Assembly (NCBI GenBank): GCA_964638035.1
Contig: CAZWXD010000015.1
Coordinates: 14,445 to 78,444 of the forward strand
Direction of reading: 5' to 3'
DNA: 64,000 nucleotides
From: JAGGAG01 sp964638035
GTDB lineage: Bacteria; Gemmatimonadota; Gemmatimonadetes; Gemmatimonadales; GWC2-71-9
Shown one piece after another: positions 1-10,415 of this stretch (its first letter is position 1; every line of letters begins with the position of its first letter). A model generated the notes under the pieces. It was not told where the DNA came from, did no database searches, and worked only from the letters and a program-made list of their open reading frames with translations. The position numbers were made by a program, and so were the translations under genes.

Positions 1-1238
1 GCGATGCCAATACCGGTGTCACGCACCACGATGGCGCTGCCCGCCGCGTCAGCCCGAAGCTCGATCTGCACACGACCCCCGGCGGGTGTGTACTTGATCG
101 CATTGGTCACAAGGTTGAGCAGCAGTTCGCGAATGCGGCGCCGGTCCACGCTGGCGAGCATCGGGGTGTCGGGGATCTGCATCGTGACCGAGACCGAGCC
201 CGGCTCCCCAAGGATGCCCGCGGTCTCCGACGCCTCGGCCACCAGCTCCCGCAGGTCCAGGTCCTCCACCGCCAGGGGAGCGCGCCCCTCGTCCGCCCGC
301 GCCAGGGTAAGGAGGCTATCCACCAGCTCCGTCATGCGGTTGACCTCTTCCAGCGTCTCATCCAGCGCCTCGAGGCTCTCGGTGGGTGCCTTGGGGTGGG
401 TGAGCGCGCGCTCCACGCCAGCGCGGAGCACCATGAGCGGGGTCTTGAGCTCATGGCTCGCATCGGCCGTGAAGCGCCGCAGGCTCGAGAAGCTCTGTTC
501 CAGCCTGGCGAGCATGCCATTCAGCGTGTGCGCCAGGCGGGCCACCTCGTCGCCAGCCAGCGGCACGGCCAGGCGACGGTGCAGGCTCCGCCCGTCGGTG
601 ATGGCCTCCAGCTCATCGATGATCCCTTCCACCGGGCGCAGTGCCCGTGCGGCAAGCCAGTAGCCGGCAAGGGCAGAGGCCAGCAGCACGAGGGGCGCCA
701 CGAGCAGCATTGAGCGGAGGAACACCGCGGCGTCGGGGACATTGCGATCGGTCGGGGTGGCCACCAGCAGGCCGGCAATGGTCGGGCCGGCAGTGCGCAG
801 CGGGGCCACCAGCACCCGCACCGGTCGGCCGCCGGCGAGCCGCAGCGTCAGGGCCGCCGGCGCCGCCGGCGCCGGGGTGAGCCTGGCGCGCAGCAGCTCG
901 AGGTCGCCAAAAGCGAGGGCAATGGCCGAGTCGGACGCGAAGAGGAGCTGGCCGGAGGAATCGGCGAGGAGCAGGTAATCCTGCAGTCCCTGGAACCCCG
1001 ATGCGATGCCGGGGTGGAGGGAAGGCGGCACGCCCGACCCGACCAGTGTCCCCAGTACGCGGTGTGACTCGGTGAGGTAGTTGGTGGCGAGGTCGCGCTC
1101 GCCCGCCAGGCGCTGGTCGAGGGCGTCGAGGCTCGGCTTCCGGAGTTCCAGGTACACCAACGTCCCGAACCCGGCGAGGGTCAGGATCAGCGCCGCCGCG
1201 TAGCCCAGCGCCAGGCGGCGGCGGATGCTCCCCGCCAC
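1..1238 (-). CDS. membrane sensor histidine kinase, C-terminus cut by window edge
   Basis: Two-component sensor kinase that would phosphorylate the response regulator encoded just upstream. Translation from a GTG at 1238 (one base after the regulator's stop) gives a first membrane helix near residues 8-25, an extracytoplasmic region, a second helix near 174-196 and a HAMP-like linker. The dimerisation motif DASHELKTPL follows (His near residue 261), then an N-box LLLNLVTNAIKYTPAGG. The frame is still open at base 1 inside the G1 box (DTGIGIA), so the rest of the ATP-binding domain lies outside the window. No ATG is available nearby, which supports the GTG start. Order and spacing indicate an operon of lipoprotein, kinase, regulator and kinase. 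The stimulus cannot be read from the sequence. Confidence 0.9.
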   Translation of the reverse strand, partial: MAGSIRRRLALGYAAALILTLAGFGTLVYLELRKPSLDALDQRLAGERDLATNYLTESHRVLGTLVGSGVPPSLHPGIASGFQGLQDYLLLADSSGQLLFASDSAIALAFGDLELLRARLTPAPAAPAALTLRLAGGRPVRVLVAPLRTAGPTIAGLLVATPTDRNVPDAAVFLRSMLLVAPLVLLASALAGYWLAARALRPVEGIIDELEAITDGRSLHRRLAVPLAGDEVARLAHTLNGMLARLEQSFSSLRRFTADASHELKTPLMVLRAGVERALTHPKAPTESLEALDETLEEVNRMTELVDSLLTLARADEGRAPLAVEDLDLRELVAEASETAGILGEPGSVSVTMQIPDTPMLASVDRRRIRELLLNLVTNAIKYTPAGGRVQIELRADAAGSAIVVRDTGIGI

Positions 1239-1239
1239 G

Positions 1240-1904
1240 TCAGCCCTTCACCGTGTACCCGACGCCGCGCACGGTGTGGATCAGCTTCCGGTCGTGTCCC
1301 GAGTCGATCTTCTTCCGGAGCCGGTTGATCACCACGTCCACGATGTTGGTGCCGGGGTCGAAGTGATAGTCCCAGGCGTACTCCGTGATGAGCGTGCGCG
1401 ACATGACCCGGCCGCGATGCCGCATCAGGTACTCGAGCACGGTGTACTCCTTCGGCGTCACCTCGATCGCCCGCCCTCCCCGGCGCACCTCGTGGGTCGC
1501 CGTGTCGAGCTCGAGGTCGGCCACCTGGAGGGTGGGGCTGCGCAGCTGCTGCGGCCGGCGGCCCAGCGCCTCGACGCGCGCCAGCAGTTCCTCGAAGGCG
1601 AAGGGCTTGGTGACGTAGTCGTCCGCACCCGCGCGCAGCGCATTGACCTTGAAGTCCACCGCGTCCTGGGCGGTGAGGACCAGGATGGGCACGGTGAGCC
1701 CGCGGTCGCGGAGGGTGCGGAGCACCTCGAGGCCGGTCATCTCGGGGAGCCGGAGGTCGAGGATGATGAGGTCGTAGAGCCCGCCGGAACCCAGCCGGAG
1801 CCCCTCGAGCCCGTCCTCGACCAGGTCCACGTGGAAGCGCTGTTCCTCCAGCCCGCGCTTCACGTACTGGCCCACGGTGCGGTCATCCTCCACCACCAGG
1901 ATCT

Positions 1905-1908
<4 letters not shown>
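1240..1908 (-). CDS. OmpR/PhoB-family response regulator
   Basis: Cytoplasmic transcription regulator of 222 aa, the usual length for the family. The N-terminal receiver has the acidic pair E7/D8/D9, a phospho-acceptor Asp at 51 (LIILDLRLPEMTG), and the conserved Thr and Lys in VLTAQ and YVTKPF. The C-terminal winged helix carries the trans-activation hallmarks EVTPKEYTVLEYLMRHRG and TNIVDVVINRLRKKI, ending at the wing VRGVGYTVKG. Its ATG overlaps the TGA of the upstream kinase by four bases, and its own stop is one base from the next kinase's start, so translation of the three is probably coupled. Which of the two flanking kinases is the real partner is not evident. Confidence 0.95.
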
Positions 1909-3410
<1,502 letters not shown>

Positions 3411-3414
3411 TGCG

Positions 3415-3816
3415 CTACGACCCTGCCGTGGGTCCGCGGCCCCGGTGGGCCACGCCCACGTTGACAATGCGCCAGGCGTCGCCCTCGCGCCGGAAGACAA
3501 AGTGCTCCAGCACGTCCGACTGGCTGCCCCTGCCGGGCAGCCGCGCCGTGACCCATGCTGCCGCCAGGTCTCCTTCCTGCCGGAGGTCGAGGCGCACCAC
3601 CCGGAGCATGCCCGGATCGGGATCGCCCGATGGATCGGTGATCTGGGACCGATGGTAGGCGTAGATGAGGTTCTGGATCTCGACCTGGTCGCGCCGGCTC
3701 CCGGTGGGCGTGCGGTCTTCAATGGTGCACGCACCCACCACCAGCAGCCCGGCGAGCCACGCTCGCCGGGCCAGGGATGGTCCACCGGCCCATGCCGCCG
3801 GCATCAATGAGCGCAT
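3415..3816 (-). CDS. small lipoprotein, possibly NTF2/SnoaL-like fold
   Basis: A 133-aa predicted lipoprotein. A short basic N-terminus and hydrophobic stretch lead to a lipobox LVVGAC near residue 30. The mature part has the pattern DQVEIQNLIYAYHRS...RVVRLDLRQEGDLAAAWVTARL...FVFRREGDAWRIVNVGV, which resembles small NTF2/SnoaL-type alpha-beta proteins, with an early helix and a terminal strand containing 'GDAWRIV'. Family placement is tentative. It ends four bases before the kinase start, so it may be an accessory or sensing component of that operon. An internal Met at residue 5 could also be the start. Confidence 0.7.
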   Translation of the reverse strand: MRSLMPAAWAGGPSLARRAWLAGLLVVGACTIEDRTPTGSRRDQVEIQNLIYAYHRSQITDPSGDPDPGMLRVVRLDLRQEGDLAAAWVTARLPGRGSQSDVLEHFVFRREGDAWRIVNVGVAHRGRGPTAGS

Positions 3817-3841
3817 AGGCCCGTTGGCGAAGGGTGACCGG

Positions 3842-4447
3842 CTACTTGCCGTATCGCTTCCCGACTTCGGTCCAGTTGACCACGTTCCACCACGCGGCGA
3901 CGTAGTCCGGTCGGCGGTTCTGGTACTTGAGGTAATAGGCGTGCTCCCACACGTCGCAGCCGAGGATGGCCGTGCGGCCCTCCATGATCGGCGAATCCTG
4001 GTTGGGGGTGCTCTCGATGGTGAGCGCGCCCTTTGCGTCGGTCACGAGCCAGCCCCACCCGCTCCCGAAGCGGCTCCCGCAGGCCTTCTGGAACTGTTCC
4101 TTGAATGGCGCCAGCCCGCCGAAGGCCTTGCCGATGGCATCGGCGAGCTTGCCCTCCGGCTCGCGCGCGCCGCCCGGCGCCATGACCTCCCAGAAAAGGG
4201 TGTGGTTCCAGTGCCCGCCGCCATTGTTGCGGACGGCGGTCCGGATGGCCTCGGGCACCGCAGCCAGGTTGCCGATCAGGGCATCGAGCCCCCTGGCCTG
4301 CAGGGCCGGGTGGGCCTCCAGGGCGGCGTTGAGGTTGTTGACGTACGCGGCATGGTGCTTGTCGTGGTGGATCCGCATGGTCTGCTCGTCAATATGCGGT
4401 TCCAGCGCGGTGTAGTCGTAGGGAAGTGGCGGAAGCGTGAAGGACAT
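3842..4447 (-). CDS. sodA: superoxide dismutase, Mn/Fe family
   Basis: Dismutates superoxide to oxygen and peroxide, probably in the cytosol since no signal peptide is present. The 201-aa length is typical. All four metal ligands are visible: H27 (RIHHDKHH), H82 (HWNHTLFW), D165 and H169 (DVWEHAYY). The Gln in STPNQDSPIMEG (Q150) occupies the position that marks the Mn-type rather than the Fe-type, and the C-terminus NRRPDYVAAWWNVVNWTEV is also SodA-like; cambialistic metal use cannot be excluded. The ATG at 4447 follows GAGGAA at good spacing, and a longer frame upstream lacks the conserved MSFTLPPLPYDYTALEP start. It is transcribed from its own promoter (separate entry). Confidence 0.95.
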   Translation of the reverse strand: MSFTLPPLPYDYTALEPHIDEQTMRIHHDKHHAAYVNNLNAALEAHPALQARGLDALIGNLAAVPEAIRTAVRNNGGGHWNHTLFWEVMAPGGAREPEGKLADAIGKAFGGLAPFKEQFQKACGSRFGSGWGWLVTDAKGALTIESTPNQDSPIMEGRTAILGCDVWEHAYYLKYQNRRPDYVAAWWNVVNWTEVGKRYGK

Positions 4448-4480
4448 GGTCAGTTTCCTCGAAAAGTGGTCGAGCGCCAC

Positions 4481-4509
4481 AATATGAGGCACCCGCCGAG
4501 GGTGGTCAA
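4481..4509 (-). promoter_or_regulatory. predicted sigma-70-type promoter of sodA
   Basis: Reading the minus strand, TTGACC (bases 4509-4504) is followed after exactly 17 bases by CATATT (4486-4481), about 35 bases upstream of the sodA start. The -35 matches consensus at five of six positions and the -10 at four of six. The assignment comes from sequence match only. Confidence 0.5.
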
Positions 4510-4580
4510 CGTGTTGACATTGAACCATCTTCGCTCGTTGCATACACTTCGGGCCCGAATCCGACCCGACTGGAGGAGCG

Positions 4581-4799
4581 ATGGCCCGCTACCAGGCGCG
4601 ACTCAAGCCCGAGCACCGGCTTCGATATCCCGACCTCAACCTCGGTGCGTGGTATGACGTGGTCCCGCTCTTCCCGGGCCTCCGCCAGCGCCGCCTCAAC
4701 TTCGTGGGCGATCGCGTGGCTCGGCTTCGCGTGTCGGGTGACTTCAAGGAAGTGCTGTCTGAACACCTGGAGTTCCGGGAGGGTGCCGATGCGTCCTGA
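4581..4799 (+). CDS. small conserved-looking protein, unknown function
   Basis: A 72-aa charged, soluble protein (MARYQARLKPEHRLRYPDL...EFREGADAS) with no signal peptide or membrane segment. A clear Shine-Dalgarno (TGGAGGAG) lies five bases before the ATG, and codon third positions are GC-biased as in its neighbours, so it is very likely expressed. It overlaps the start of the following DUF411 gene by 11 bases, implying a two-gene unit. I do not recognise a family, and no metal-binding or catalytic motif is evident. Confidence 0.7.
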   Translation: MARYQARLKPEHRLRYPDLNLGAWYDVVPLFPGLRQRRLNFVGDRVARLRVSGDFKEVLSEHLEFREGADAS

Positions 4800-5244
4800 G
4801 CGACTTGCCACGTTCCTCGGGTTGGCCGCCATCGTGGCCGTGGCCGCTGGCGCCGCGGCGCCCCATGCAGCCCCCCCGGTGACGGTCACGGTCTACAAGT
4901 CGCCGAGCTGCGGCTGCTGCAGCAAGTGGGTGGACCACATGCGCAGGAACGGGTTCACCGTCACGGTGCACGATGTCGAGGATGTGGCCCCGATGAAGCG
5001 CGAGGTGGGGGTGCCCGGATCGCTCGAGTCCTGTCACACGGCCATCGTCGATGGCTACGTGATCGAGGGCCACGTGCCGGCCGCCGACGTGCGCCGCCTC
5101 CTCGCCGAACGGCCCAAGGTGGTCGGCCTGTCGGTGCCGGGGATGGTGACCGGCTCGCCCGGCATGGAGGGTGGCACGGCCGAGGCCTACGACGTGGTGG
5201 CGTTCGACGCCAGGGCTGGCACGTCCGTCTTCGCGAAGCACTGA
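4789..5244 (+). CDS. DUF411 (CopG-like) periplasmic metal-binding protein
   Basis: A 151-aa exported protein. A signal peptide (residues 1-25, AAIVAVAAGAAAPHA) precedes a thioredoxin-like domain of the DUF411 family. It has YKSPSCGCCSKWVDHMRRNGF, a C-x-C-C metal site, and later VGVPGSLESCHTAIVDGYVIEGHVPA, in which another Cys-His pair is conserved. Family members occur beside copper-resistance genes and are thought to bind copper in the periplasm. No copper ATPase or oxidase is adjacent here, so copper handling is inferred from the family only. Its 3' end overlaps the convergent membrane-protein gene by 58 bases. Confidence 0.88.
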   Translation: MRPERLATFLGLAAIVAVAAGAAAPHAAPPVTVTVYKSPSCGCCSKWVDHMRRNGFTVTVHDVEDVAPMKREVGVPGSLESCHTAIVDGYVIEGHVPAADVRRLLAERPKVVGLSVPGMVTGSPGMEGGTAEAYDVVAFDARAGTSVFAKH

Positions 5245-6389
5245 GGAAACCGGAGCAGGAGCACGGTGGCCGCGATGACCATCGCCACGCTGTAGGTCAC
5301 CTCGACCTGCAGGGTGGCCACAAGGCCGGCGGCGGCCGCGCCCGCGGCCACCAGCGCCAGGAGCGCCCCGGCCCGCCGCGGCAGCGGATCGGCGGGCACG
5401 GGCAGCACAAGCACCGCCGCCAGGATCGACAGGACAACCCCACCCCACGCGGCACCGTGGCCCATCCCCACGACCACGATGAACAACCCCAGGGCGGCAG
5501 CAAACGAGGCGGGCCTTCCCCGTGCTGCCGCCACGGCACATGCCAGCACGAGCCACCCCGCCATGAGTGCCCGCCAATGCACCACGCCATCAGGCACGGC
5601 TGGCTGCACCACGTGCAGCACGAATGCGGTGGCCACCGGGGCCAGGAGCGCGGCTGGTTCATCCCGACCAAACGGGAGGACCCCCGCGGTCACGAGTGCG
5701 GCCAGGAGGAGCAGGCCCGCGACGATCATGGAGGCATACGGGCTGAAGGGAACGAGCGGCAGCGCCCGGATACCCAGTCCCACGGGGCCCGCCACCACGA
5801 GGGCCAGGACCACCGCTGGCAGCAGGAACGTCGCGGCCAGCACGGCGCGCATGCGCCACCGGCACCAGGCCAGCAGCAGGACCATGGCGATCGCGATCAC
5901 CACGAGGTGCCTGAAGAACATCGCCGTGACGCCCAGCAGCACGACGCCGGTCCACACCCTGGGCGGAAGGGGTGCAGTCGCGGCACGGACTGCAGGCACC
6001 ACCAGCCGGCTCGCTCCGAACAGCACCAGGGCCGCCCCCACGCCGATCACCAGGGCACCGACCGGGAGGCCGCCGGCACGCGCCGACAGGAACGCCACGG
6101 CACCAGTGACCAGGAGGACCGGCAACGCACGCAGGCGTACGCCCGCGCGCATGGCGAGGACGGCCGCGGTCACCATGAGCAGGAGCCCGGTGGCCAGGAT
6201 GGCCCCGTTGACCAGGAGGAAGCGGGCATCGGCGGTGGGGTGCGACGCGAGGACCTGCTCCCGTGCGGCGAGCGCCAGCACCACCGGCGCCACGCCGAGG
6301 AGCCCCACGCGGCGCGCCGGTGGATGGGCCAGCAGGAGCGTCACCGCCACCAGGAGTATCGCAACCGCGGGAGCGTTGAGGACGGGCAT
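5187..6389 (-). CDS. polytopic integral membrane protein, unknown function
   Basis: A 400-aa protein made almost entirely of hydrophobic segments (about 11-12 predicted helices) separated by short Arg-rich loops such as HPPARR and RGRPA. There is no ATP-binding site, heme motif or recognisable transporter signature. The regular helix spacing and few polar residues resemble respiratory-complex or hydrogenase antiporter-like subunits, but no diagnostic residues were found, so no function is proposed. The start at 6389 gives an N-terminal helix immediately (MPVLNAPAVAILLVAVTLLLA). It is convergent with and overlaps the DUF411 gene, and lies 32 bases from the divergent MFS gene. Confidence 0.75.
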   Translation of the reverse strand: MPVLNAPAVAILLVAVTLLLAHPPARRVGLLGVAPVVLALAAREQVLASHPTADARFLLVNGAILATGLLLMVTAAVLAMRAGVRLRALPVLLVTGAVAFLSARAGGLPVGALVIGVGAALVLFGASRLVVPAVRAATAPLPPRVWTGVVLLGVTAMFFRHLVVIAIAMVLLLAWCRWRMRAVLAATFLLPAVVLALVVAGPVGLGIRALPLVPFSPYASMIVAGLLLLAALVTAGVLPFGRDEPAALLAPVATAFVLHVVQPAVPDGVVHWRALMAGWLVLACAVAAARGRPASFAAALGLFIVVVGMGHGAAWGGVVLSILAAVLVLPVPADPLPRRAGALLALVAAGAAAAGLVATLQVEVTYSVAMVIAATVLLLRFPQCFAKTDVPALASNATTS

Positions 6390-6421
6390 CGGTCCAAGTC
6401 TAGCACGCCCGTATAGGTTGC

Positions 6422-7858
6422 GTGGACTCCCGCACCGGTGAGACGCGCCCTGCCCAGCACAAGCGCCTGATGGACCGCAACCCCTGGAAGACGCTCGCGT
6501 GCGTGGTGACCGCCGTGTTCATGGTCATCCTCGACACGACGGCCGTGAACGTGGCGTTTCCCACGCTGCAGCGGGAGTATGGCGCGTCGCTGCAGGCCTC
6601 CCAGTGGATCGTGAGCCTGTATGTGCTGGTGCTGGGCATCACCACGCCGCTGGCGGGCTGGCTCGCCGACCGCTTCGGGCTCCGCCGCATGTTCCTGCTG
6701 GGCATCGTGCTCTTCACCACCGGCTCGGCGCTCTGTGGCCTGGCGCCGTCGCTGCCGTTCCTCATCGCGGCGCGCGCCATCCAGGCCATCGGCGGCGGGA
6801 TCACCCAGCCAGCCGGAAGCGCCCTGCTCTTCCGGGCGTTCCCACCGGGTGAGATCGGGCGCGCCTTCGGGGTCTTCGGCATGGCGCTCCTGGTGGGCCC
6901 CGCCCTCGGCCCCGTGCTGGGCGGCCTGCTGGTAGACATGGGCCACTGGCGCTGGATCTTCTTCATCAATGTCCCGTTTGGCTGCGCCGCCTTCCTCGCG
7001 GGCCGGCGCTGGCTCGCCGAGTGGCACCGGCCGGAAACGCCGTCGCTCGACCGCCTGGGCCTGCTGCTCTCCACCATCGGGTTCGGTGCCATCCTCCTCG
7101 CGGCAGCCTCGGTGCGGGGCCACGGGCTCACCTCGCCGATGGTGACCGGCACGTTCGCCGTCGGCATCGGCGCCCTCGTGACCCTCTGGATCGTGGAGCA
7201 TCGCTCCACGGCACCGCTCTTCGACGTGGACCTGCTGCAGAACCCCGTCTTCCTCACCGCCAACCTGGTGGGCTACGTGGGCGTGGTGGGCCTCTTTGCC
7301 GCGCAGTTCCTGCTCCCGCTCTTCCTCGAGGCGATCCGGAACCTCTCGCCGGGACAGGTGGGCCTCGTCCTCCTGGCCCAGCCCGTTGCCGGCGCCATCG
7401 CGTCGCCCATCACCGGTCGGCTCTACGATCGCATCGGCCCGCGGATCCTGGCGACCATCGGGTTCTTCCTCCTGGCCATCAGCACCTGGCAGCTGGTGCA
7501 CCTCACAGCCACCAGCAGCCTCGCACACATCCGGTTCATCCTGGTGCTGCGGGGGCTGGCGTTCGGCATGACCATCCAGACCACGTTCACCACCGCACTC
7601 GGCACGGTCGGGCGTGACCGGGTGGCACGGGCCTCGGCGTTCGTGAGCGCCACGCGGTTCAGCATCCAGGCCGTGTCGATCGCGGTGCTGAGCGCGGTGG
7701 TGGGTGGGGGCCTTGCGGGCAGGTACACCCTGCCCGGGTTCGCCACCGCCTATGCGGTGACCTTCGTGTTCAGCGTGGCGGCCTGCCTGCTCGCCATGCG
7801 CCTGCCGGGGTGGCCGGGCCGGTGGGCGGGTCGGGAAGGCATGCAGCCAACCTCCTGA
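6422..7858 (+). CDS. MFS multidrug exporter, DHA2 (EmrB/QacA-type)
   Basis: Proton-driven efflux permease of the inner membrane, 478 aa, with about 14 hydrophobic helices as expected for DHA2. Family motifs are clear: VILDTTAVNVAFPTLQ in helix 1, the loop GWLADRFGLRR between helices 2 and 3, and the motif-C antiporter region MALLVGPALGPVLGGLLVD. HWRWIFFINVPFG is the DHA2-specific element. Start is either GTG 6422 or ATG 6470 (MDRNPWKTL); the first helix begins shortly after the second choice. No periplasmic adaptor (EmrA) gene is adjacent, and the substrate is unknown. The stop codon is embedded in an octamer repeat. Confidence 0.92.
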   Translation: MDSRTGETRPAQHKRLMDRNPWKTLACVVTAVFMVILDTTAVNVAFPTLQREYGASLQASQWIVSLYVLVLGITTPLAGWLADRFGLRRMFLLGIVLFTTGSALCGLAPSLPFLIAARAIQAIGGGITQPAGSALLFRAFPPGEIGRAFGVFGMALLVGPALGPVLGGLLVDMGHWRWIFFINVPFGCAAFLAGRRWLAEWHRPETPSLDRLGLLLSTIGFGAILLAAASVRGHGLTSPMVTGTFAVGIGALVTLWIVEHRSTAPLFDVDLLQNPVFLTANLVGYVGVVGLFAAQFLLPLFLEAIRNLSPGQVGLVLLAQPVAGAIASPITGRLYDRIGPRILATIGFFLLAISTWQLVHLTATSSLAHIRFILVLRGLAFGMTIQTTFTTALGTVGRDRVARASAFVSATRFSIQAVSIAVLSAVVGGGLAGRYTLPGFATAYAVTFVFSVAACLLAMRLPGWPGRWAGREGMQPTS

Positions 7859-7878
7859 CGCCATGACGCCTTGGCGTC
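7855..7878. repeat. three-unit octamer repeat at the MFS stop codon
   Basis: Consecutive 8-bp units CTGACGCC, ATGACGCC and TTGGCGTC, the last inverted relative to the first two. The MFS stop codon TGA is part of the first unit. The short convergent gap to the Omp85-like gene contains little else. The same octamer family occurs near 39.9, 46.8 and 48.5 kb. Confidence 0.6.
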
Positions 7879-7889
7879 GTGGAGCACCC

Positions 7890-10415
7890 TCAGAACGCCC
7901 ACCCTCCCTGCACATACAGCCGCGCCCGGTCTTCCGACACGGCATACGCCGCGGTCACGGTGCTCCGGCGCGAGAGGAAGGCGAGCCAGATGCCACCGCC
8001 GGCCGCGCCGTGCCAGCGATCGGACGACTCGCCGTCCAGGAAGACCCGGCCCACGTCGCCCAGCCCGAACAAACCCAGCTCGCCGGGCACGACCACGAAG
8101 AACCGGGTGAGCGCGAAGCGCAGTTCGGCGCTCCCGAACAGTGCCGCATCACCGGCGAAGCGCCGCTCCCGCCCCAGCCGCACCGTGCTCGTCCCGCCGA
8201 TGTACGCCGCGTCCTGGTAGATGTAGTCGCCGAAGGTCTGCTGCCCGCCGGCGCGAAGGGCCAGCACCGGGCTCCCGGCGATCGCCGGGCTCAGGTAGGT
8301 GCTCACGGCGCCATGGACCTCGCCATAGGTGGATTGCACGTCCCAGAGGCCGGGCCGCACGGTCCCACCGAGCTCCACCAGCACGCCGCGCCGCGGATAG
8401 CCCGGCAGGTCGCGCGTATCGAGGACGTAGCTCGCCATCAGGCCCGCACGGCCGAACTTCCCCGAGCCGTAGGGCCGCACCGAGTCAATGAACCGGTCAG
8501 CAGTGAACTTGGTGCTCGACCAGGTGACGATCGGCCCCACCGACACGAGCCCTCGTCCCGCTGGCAGGTTCAGCGTCACCGCAGCCTGCAGGTCGTTCTC
8601 GCGGACCCGGTAGAACTCGTCCGGCTGGTCTGCGGTGGTCTCATTGCCCAGGCCGTGGAAGCGAAGCACCTCGATGCCTGACGCGATGGCATGCACGCCC
8701 ACCCACGGACCGCGCACCTCCGCGCGGAAGTCGCCCTTGTACTCCAGCTTGAAGGTCTGGGCATCGGTGGCATACGCGGCGCGCACGAGGTGGCGCGAGG
8801 CCCAGGGCTGCTGGCGGAAGCCGTAGTCGGTGATGAGGACACCGCCCCCCGCGAGCAGGCCGACATCCGGGCCATACGAACCCCATACCACCGGCAGGCT
8901 CTGGCTCCCCCAGTCGCGGGGCGGGAGCCTCGGGGGTTCCGGCGTCCATTCCGGCGGGACCGGCTTGTGCCGCACCTTCGCGGCTGGCACCGGGGTGAGG
9001 CCATCGGTGTCGTAGAGGCGGGCGCGGGCGCCCTGCTCCAGCGCCACGGCGTCGCTGCCCTTGCCGCCAATCACGCGGAGCGTGAAAGGCGTGCGGCCCT
9101 TCACGTCCACCGAGTCTGCCCCGCCATTGAGGTAGATCCGCACCTCGCCCGTCTCGCCCCCACGGAACACCCGGGAGAACCAGGGTGCGGCGCCGGGCTC
9201 GCGCCGGGCAATCGTGACGCGGCTCGCGCGCTCACCGGCCGGCTCGACCACCACCAGGTCGTCCTCGTCGGTGGCCTGCACGTCGGCTTCCCGTGCCAGG
9301 AGCCGGTAGTAGTCGCGAGCCGCGTCGGGGAGCCGGTCACGGCGTGACTTGAGGGCATTGGCGAGGCGCGCCGAGTCGAGCGGGAGGAAGGCGGCCGGCA
9401 TGCGGGCCACCGCATGCTCGATCACGCTGTCGGTGAAGGCGCGCTGCAGTCCTGTCGCGGCCCGTTCCCACACGGGCCACTCCAGGGCCACCAGGAAGCG
9501 CCGGTCCAGCTCGCGCCCGTTCCAGGTGAGCCCCACCATGGCCGGATACTTCGGGCCGAAGTTCACCAACTGCGGTGCCTGGGCGCGTGCCACCAGGAGG
9601 AGCAGCCCGTCGAACCGCACGAACGCCTGGTCGCGGTCGCGCGGGATTGGCACCCAGGTCCGGGGCGCGGCGGAGTCCCAGGTGGCCCATCGCCACTGGT
9701 CGCGGTGGCGGTCCCAGTCGCCGATGAACACGTCCACCAGGCGCGCGTGCAGCAGCCGCTCCGCGTCCACCCGGTCCTTCGTGCCCTTCTCGATTCGCGT
9801 GAAGAGGTTGTCGCTGCTGATGACGCGCACCGACCCGGGCACCACCAGGTCATCGGGGCCCTCGTCCGGCCGCTCCTCGAAGAGGCCCAGCATCCCGGCG
9901 TAGTCGGCAAAGGTGTCGAGCGGCGCGTCCGGCGGGACCTGCACCAGCCGCGGCGTGGCGCGGGGCAGCCCGGCAGCCTTCACCAGCGGTGCTGCCACCA
10001 CCGCCCCGGCGGGATGGGCAGAGCTGATCTGGTCCTGCACGATGCGCTGGGCAATGGTGCCATGCAGCTCGGGCGGCAGCAGGGACTTCGGGTCCTTGTC
10101 CACCGACCGCACAACGTACTCGTGGCCGTCCTTCCCCTTGAACCGCAGGCAGCGCGTCTGCTGCCCGCCGCACCGCTGGGTGGGGGTCAGGCCCCCCGCC
10201 ACGTGGGCGAGGTCGAGCACCTCGACCTCGATGGGTGTCGCCCAGAGGTCACGATAGTGGTCGCCGAAGAAGATGCGGTGCAGCCACCCGGTGTCGTAGT
10301 GGGCACCAGGCGTAACGCGTACCGTGGCCGTGCCCGCGTCCTGTGCCAGGACGGGCGCCACCACGAGGACCATGCATGTGAGGCCTGCCGCAACACCCGC
10401 TAGTGCTCCAGCCAT
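7890..10415 (-). CDS. Omp85/BamA-like outer-membrane barrel with large N-terminal domain
   Basis: An 841-aa outer-membrane protein. A signal peptide ends at VVAPVLAQ. Residues ~30-480 form a globular region that is not made of ordinary POTRA repeats (WLHRIFFGDHYRDLWATPIEVEVLDL, then VRSVDKDP...FIGDWDRHRDQWRWA). Residues ~520-841 alternate aromatic strands and end in Omp85-type strands (LGLFGLGDVGRVF, GGGIWLAFLSRRSTVTAAY), with the canonical terminal aromatic QGGWAF. The motif D-R-H-x-D-Q-W-R-W is reminiscent of kinase-like or CotH-like folds but is unassigned. Its start overlaps the phosphoesterase gene by 16 bases, so the two are co-translated. The barrel probably displays or helps secrete the partner; this is inference. 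Confidence 0.82.
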   Translation of the reverse strand: MAGALAGVAAGLTCMVLVVAPVLAQDAGTATVRVTPGAHYDTGWLHRIFFGDHYRDLWATPIEVEVLDLAHVAGGLTPTQRCGGQQTRCLRFKGKDGHEYVVRSVDKDPKSLLPPELHGTIAQRIVQDQISSAHPAGAVVAAPLVKAAGLPRATPRLVQVPPDAPLDTFADYAGMLGLFEERPDEGPDDLVVPGSVRVISSDNLFTRIEKGTKDRVDAERLLHARLVDVFIGDWDRHRDQWRWATWDSAAPRTWVPIPRDRDQAFVRFDGLLLLVARAQAPQLVNFGPKYPAMVGLTWNGRELDRRFLVALEWPVWERAATGLQRAFTDSVIEHAVARMPAAFLPLDSARLANALKSRRDRLPDAARDYYRLLAREADVQATDEDDLVVVEPAGERASRVTIARREPGAAPWFSRVFRGGETGEVRIYLNGGADSVDVKGRTPFTLRVIGGKGSDAVALEQGARARLYDTDGLTPVPAAKVRHKPVPPEWTPEPPRLPPRDWGSQSLPVVWGSYGPDVGLLAGGGVLITDYGFRQQPWASRHLVRAAYATDAQTFKLEYKGDFRAEVRGPWVGVHAIASGIEVLRFHGLGNETTADQPDEFYRVRENDLQAAVTLNLPAGRGLVSVGPIVTWSSTKFTADRFIDSVRPYGSGKFGRAGLMASYVLDTRDLPGYPRRGVLVELGGTVRPGLWDVQSTYGEVHGAVSTYLSPAIAGSPVLALRAGGQQTFGDYIYQDAAYIGGTSTVRLGRERRFAGDAALFGSAELRFALTRFFVVVPGELGLFGLGDVGRVFLDGESSDRWHGAAGGGIWLAFLSRRSTVTAAYAVSEDRARLYVQGGWAF

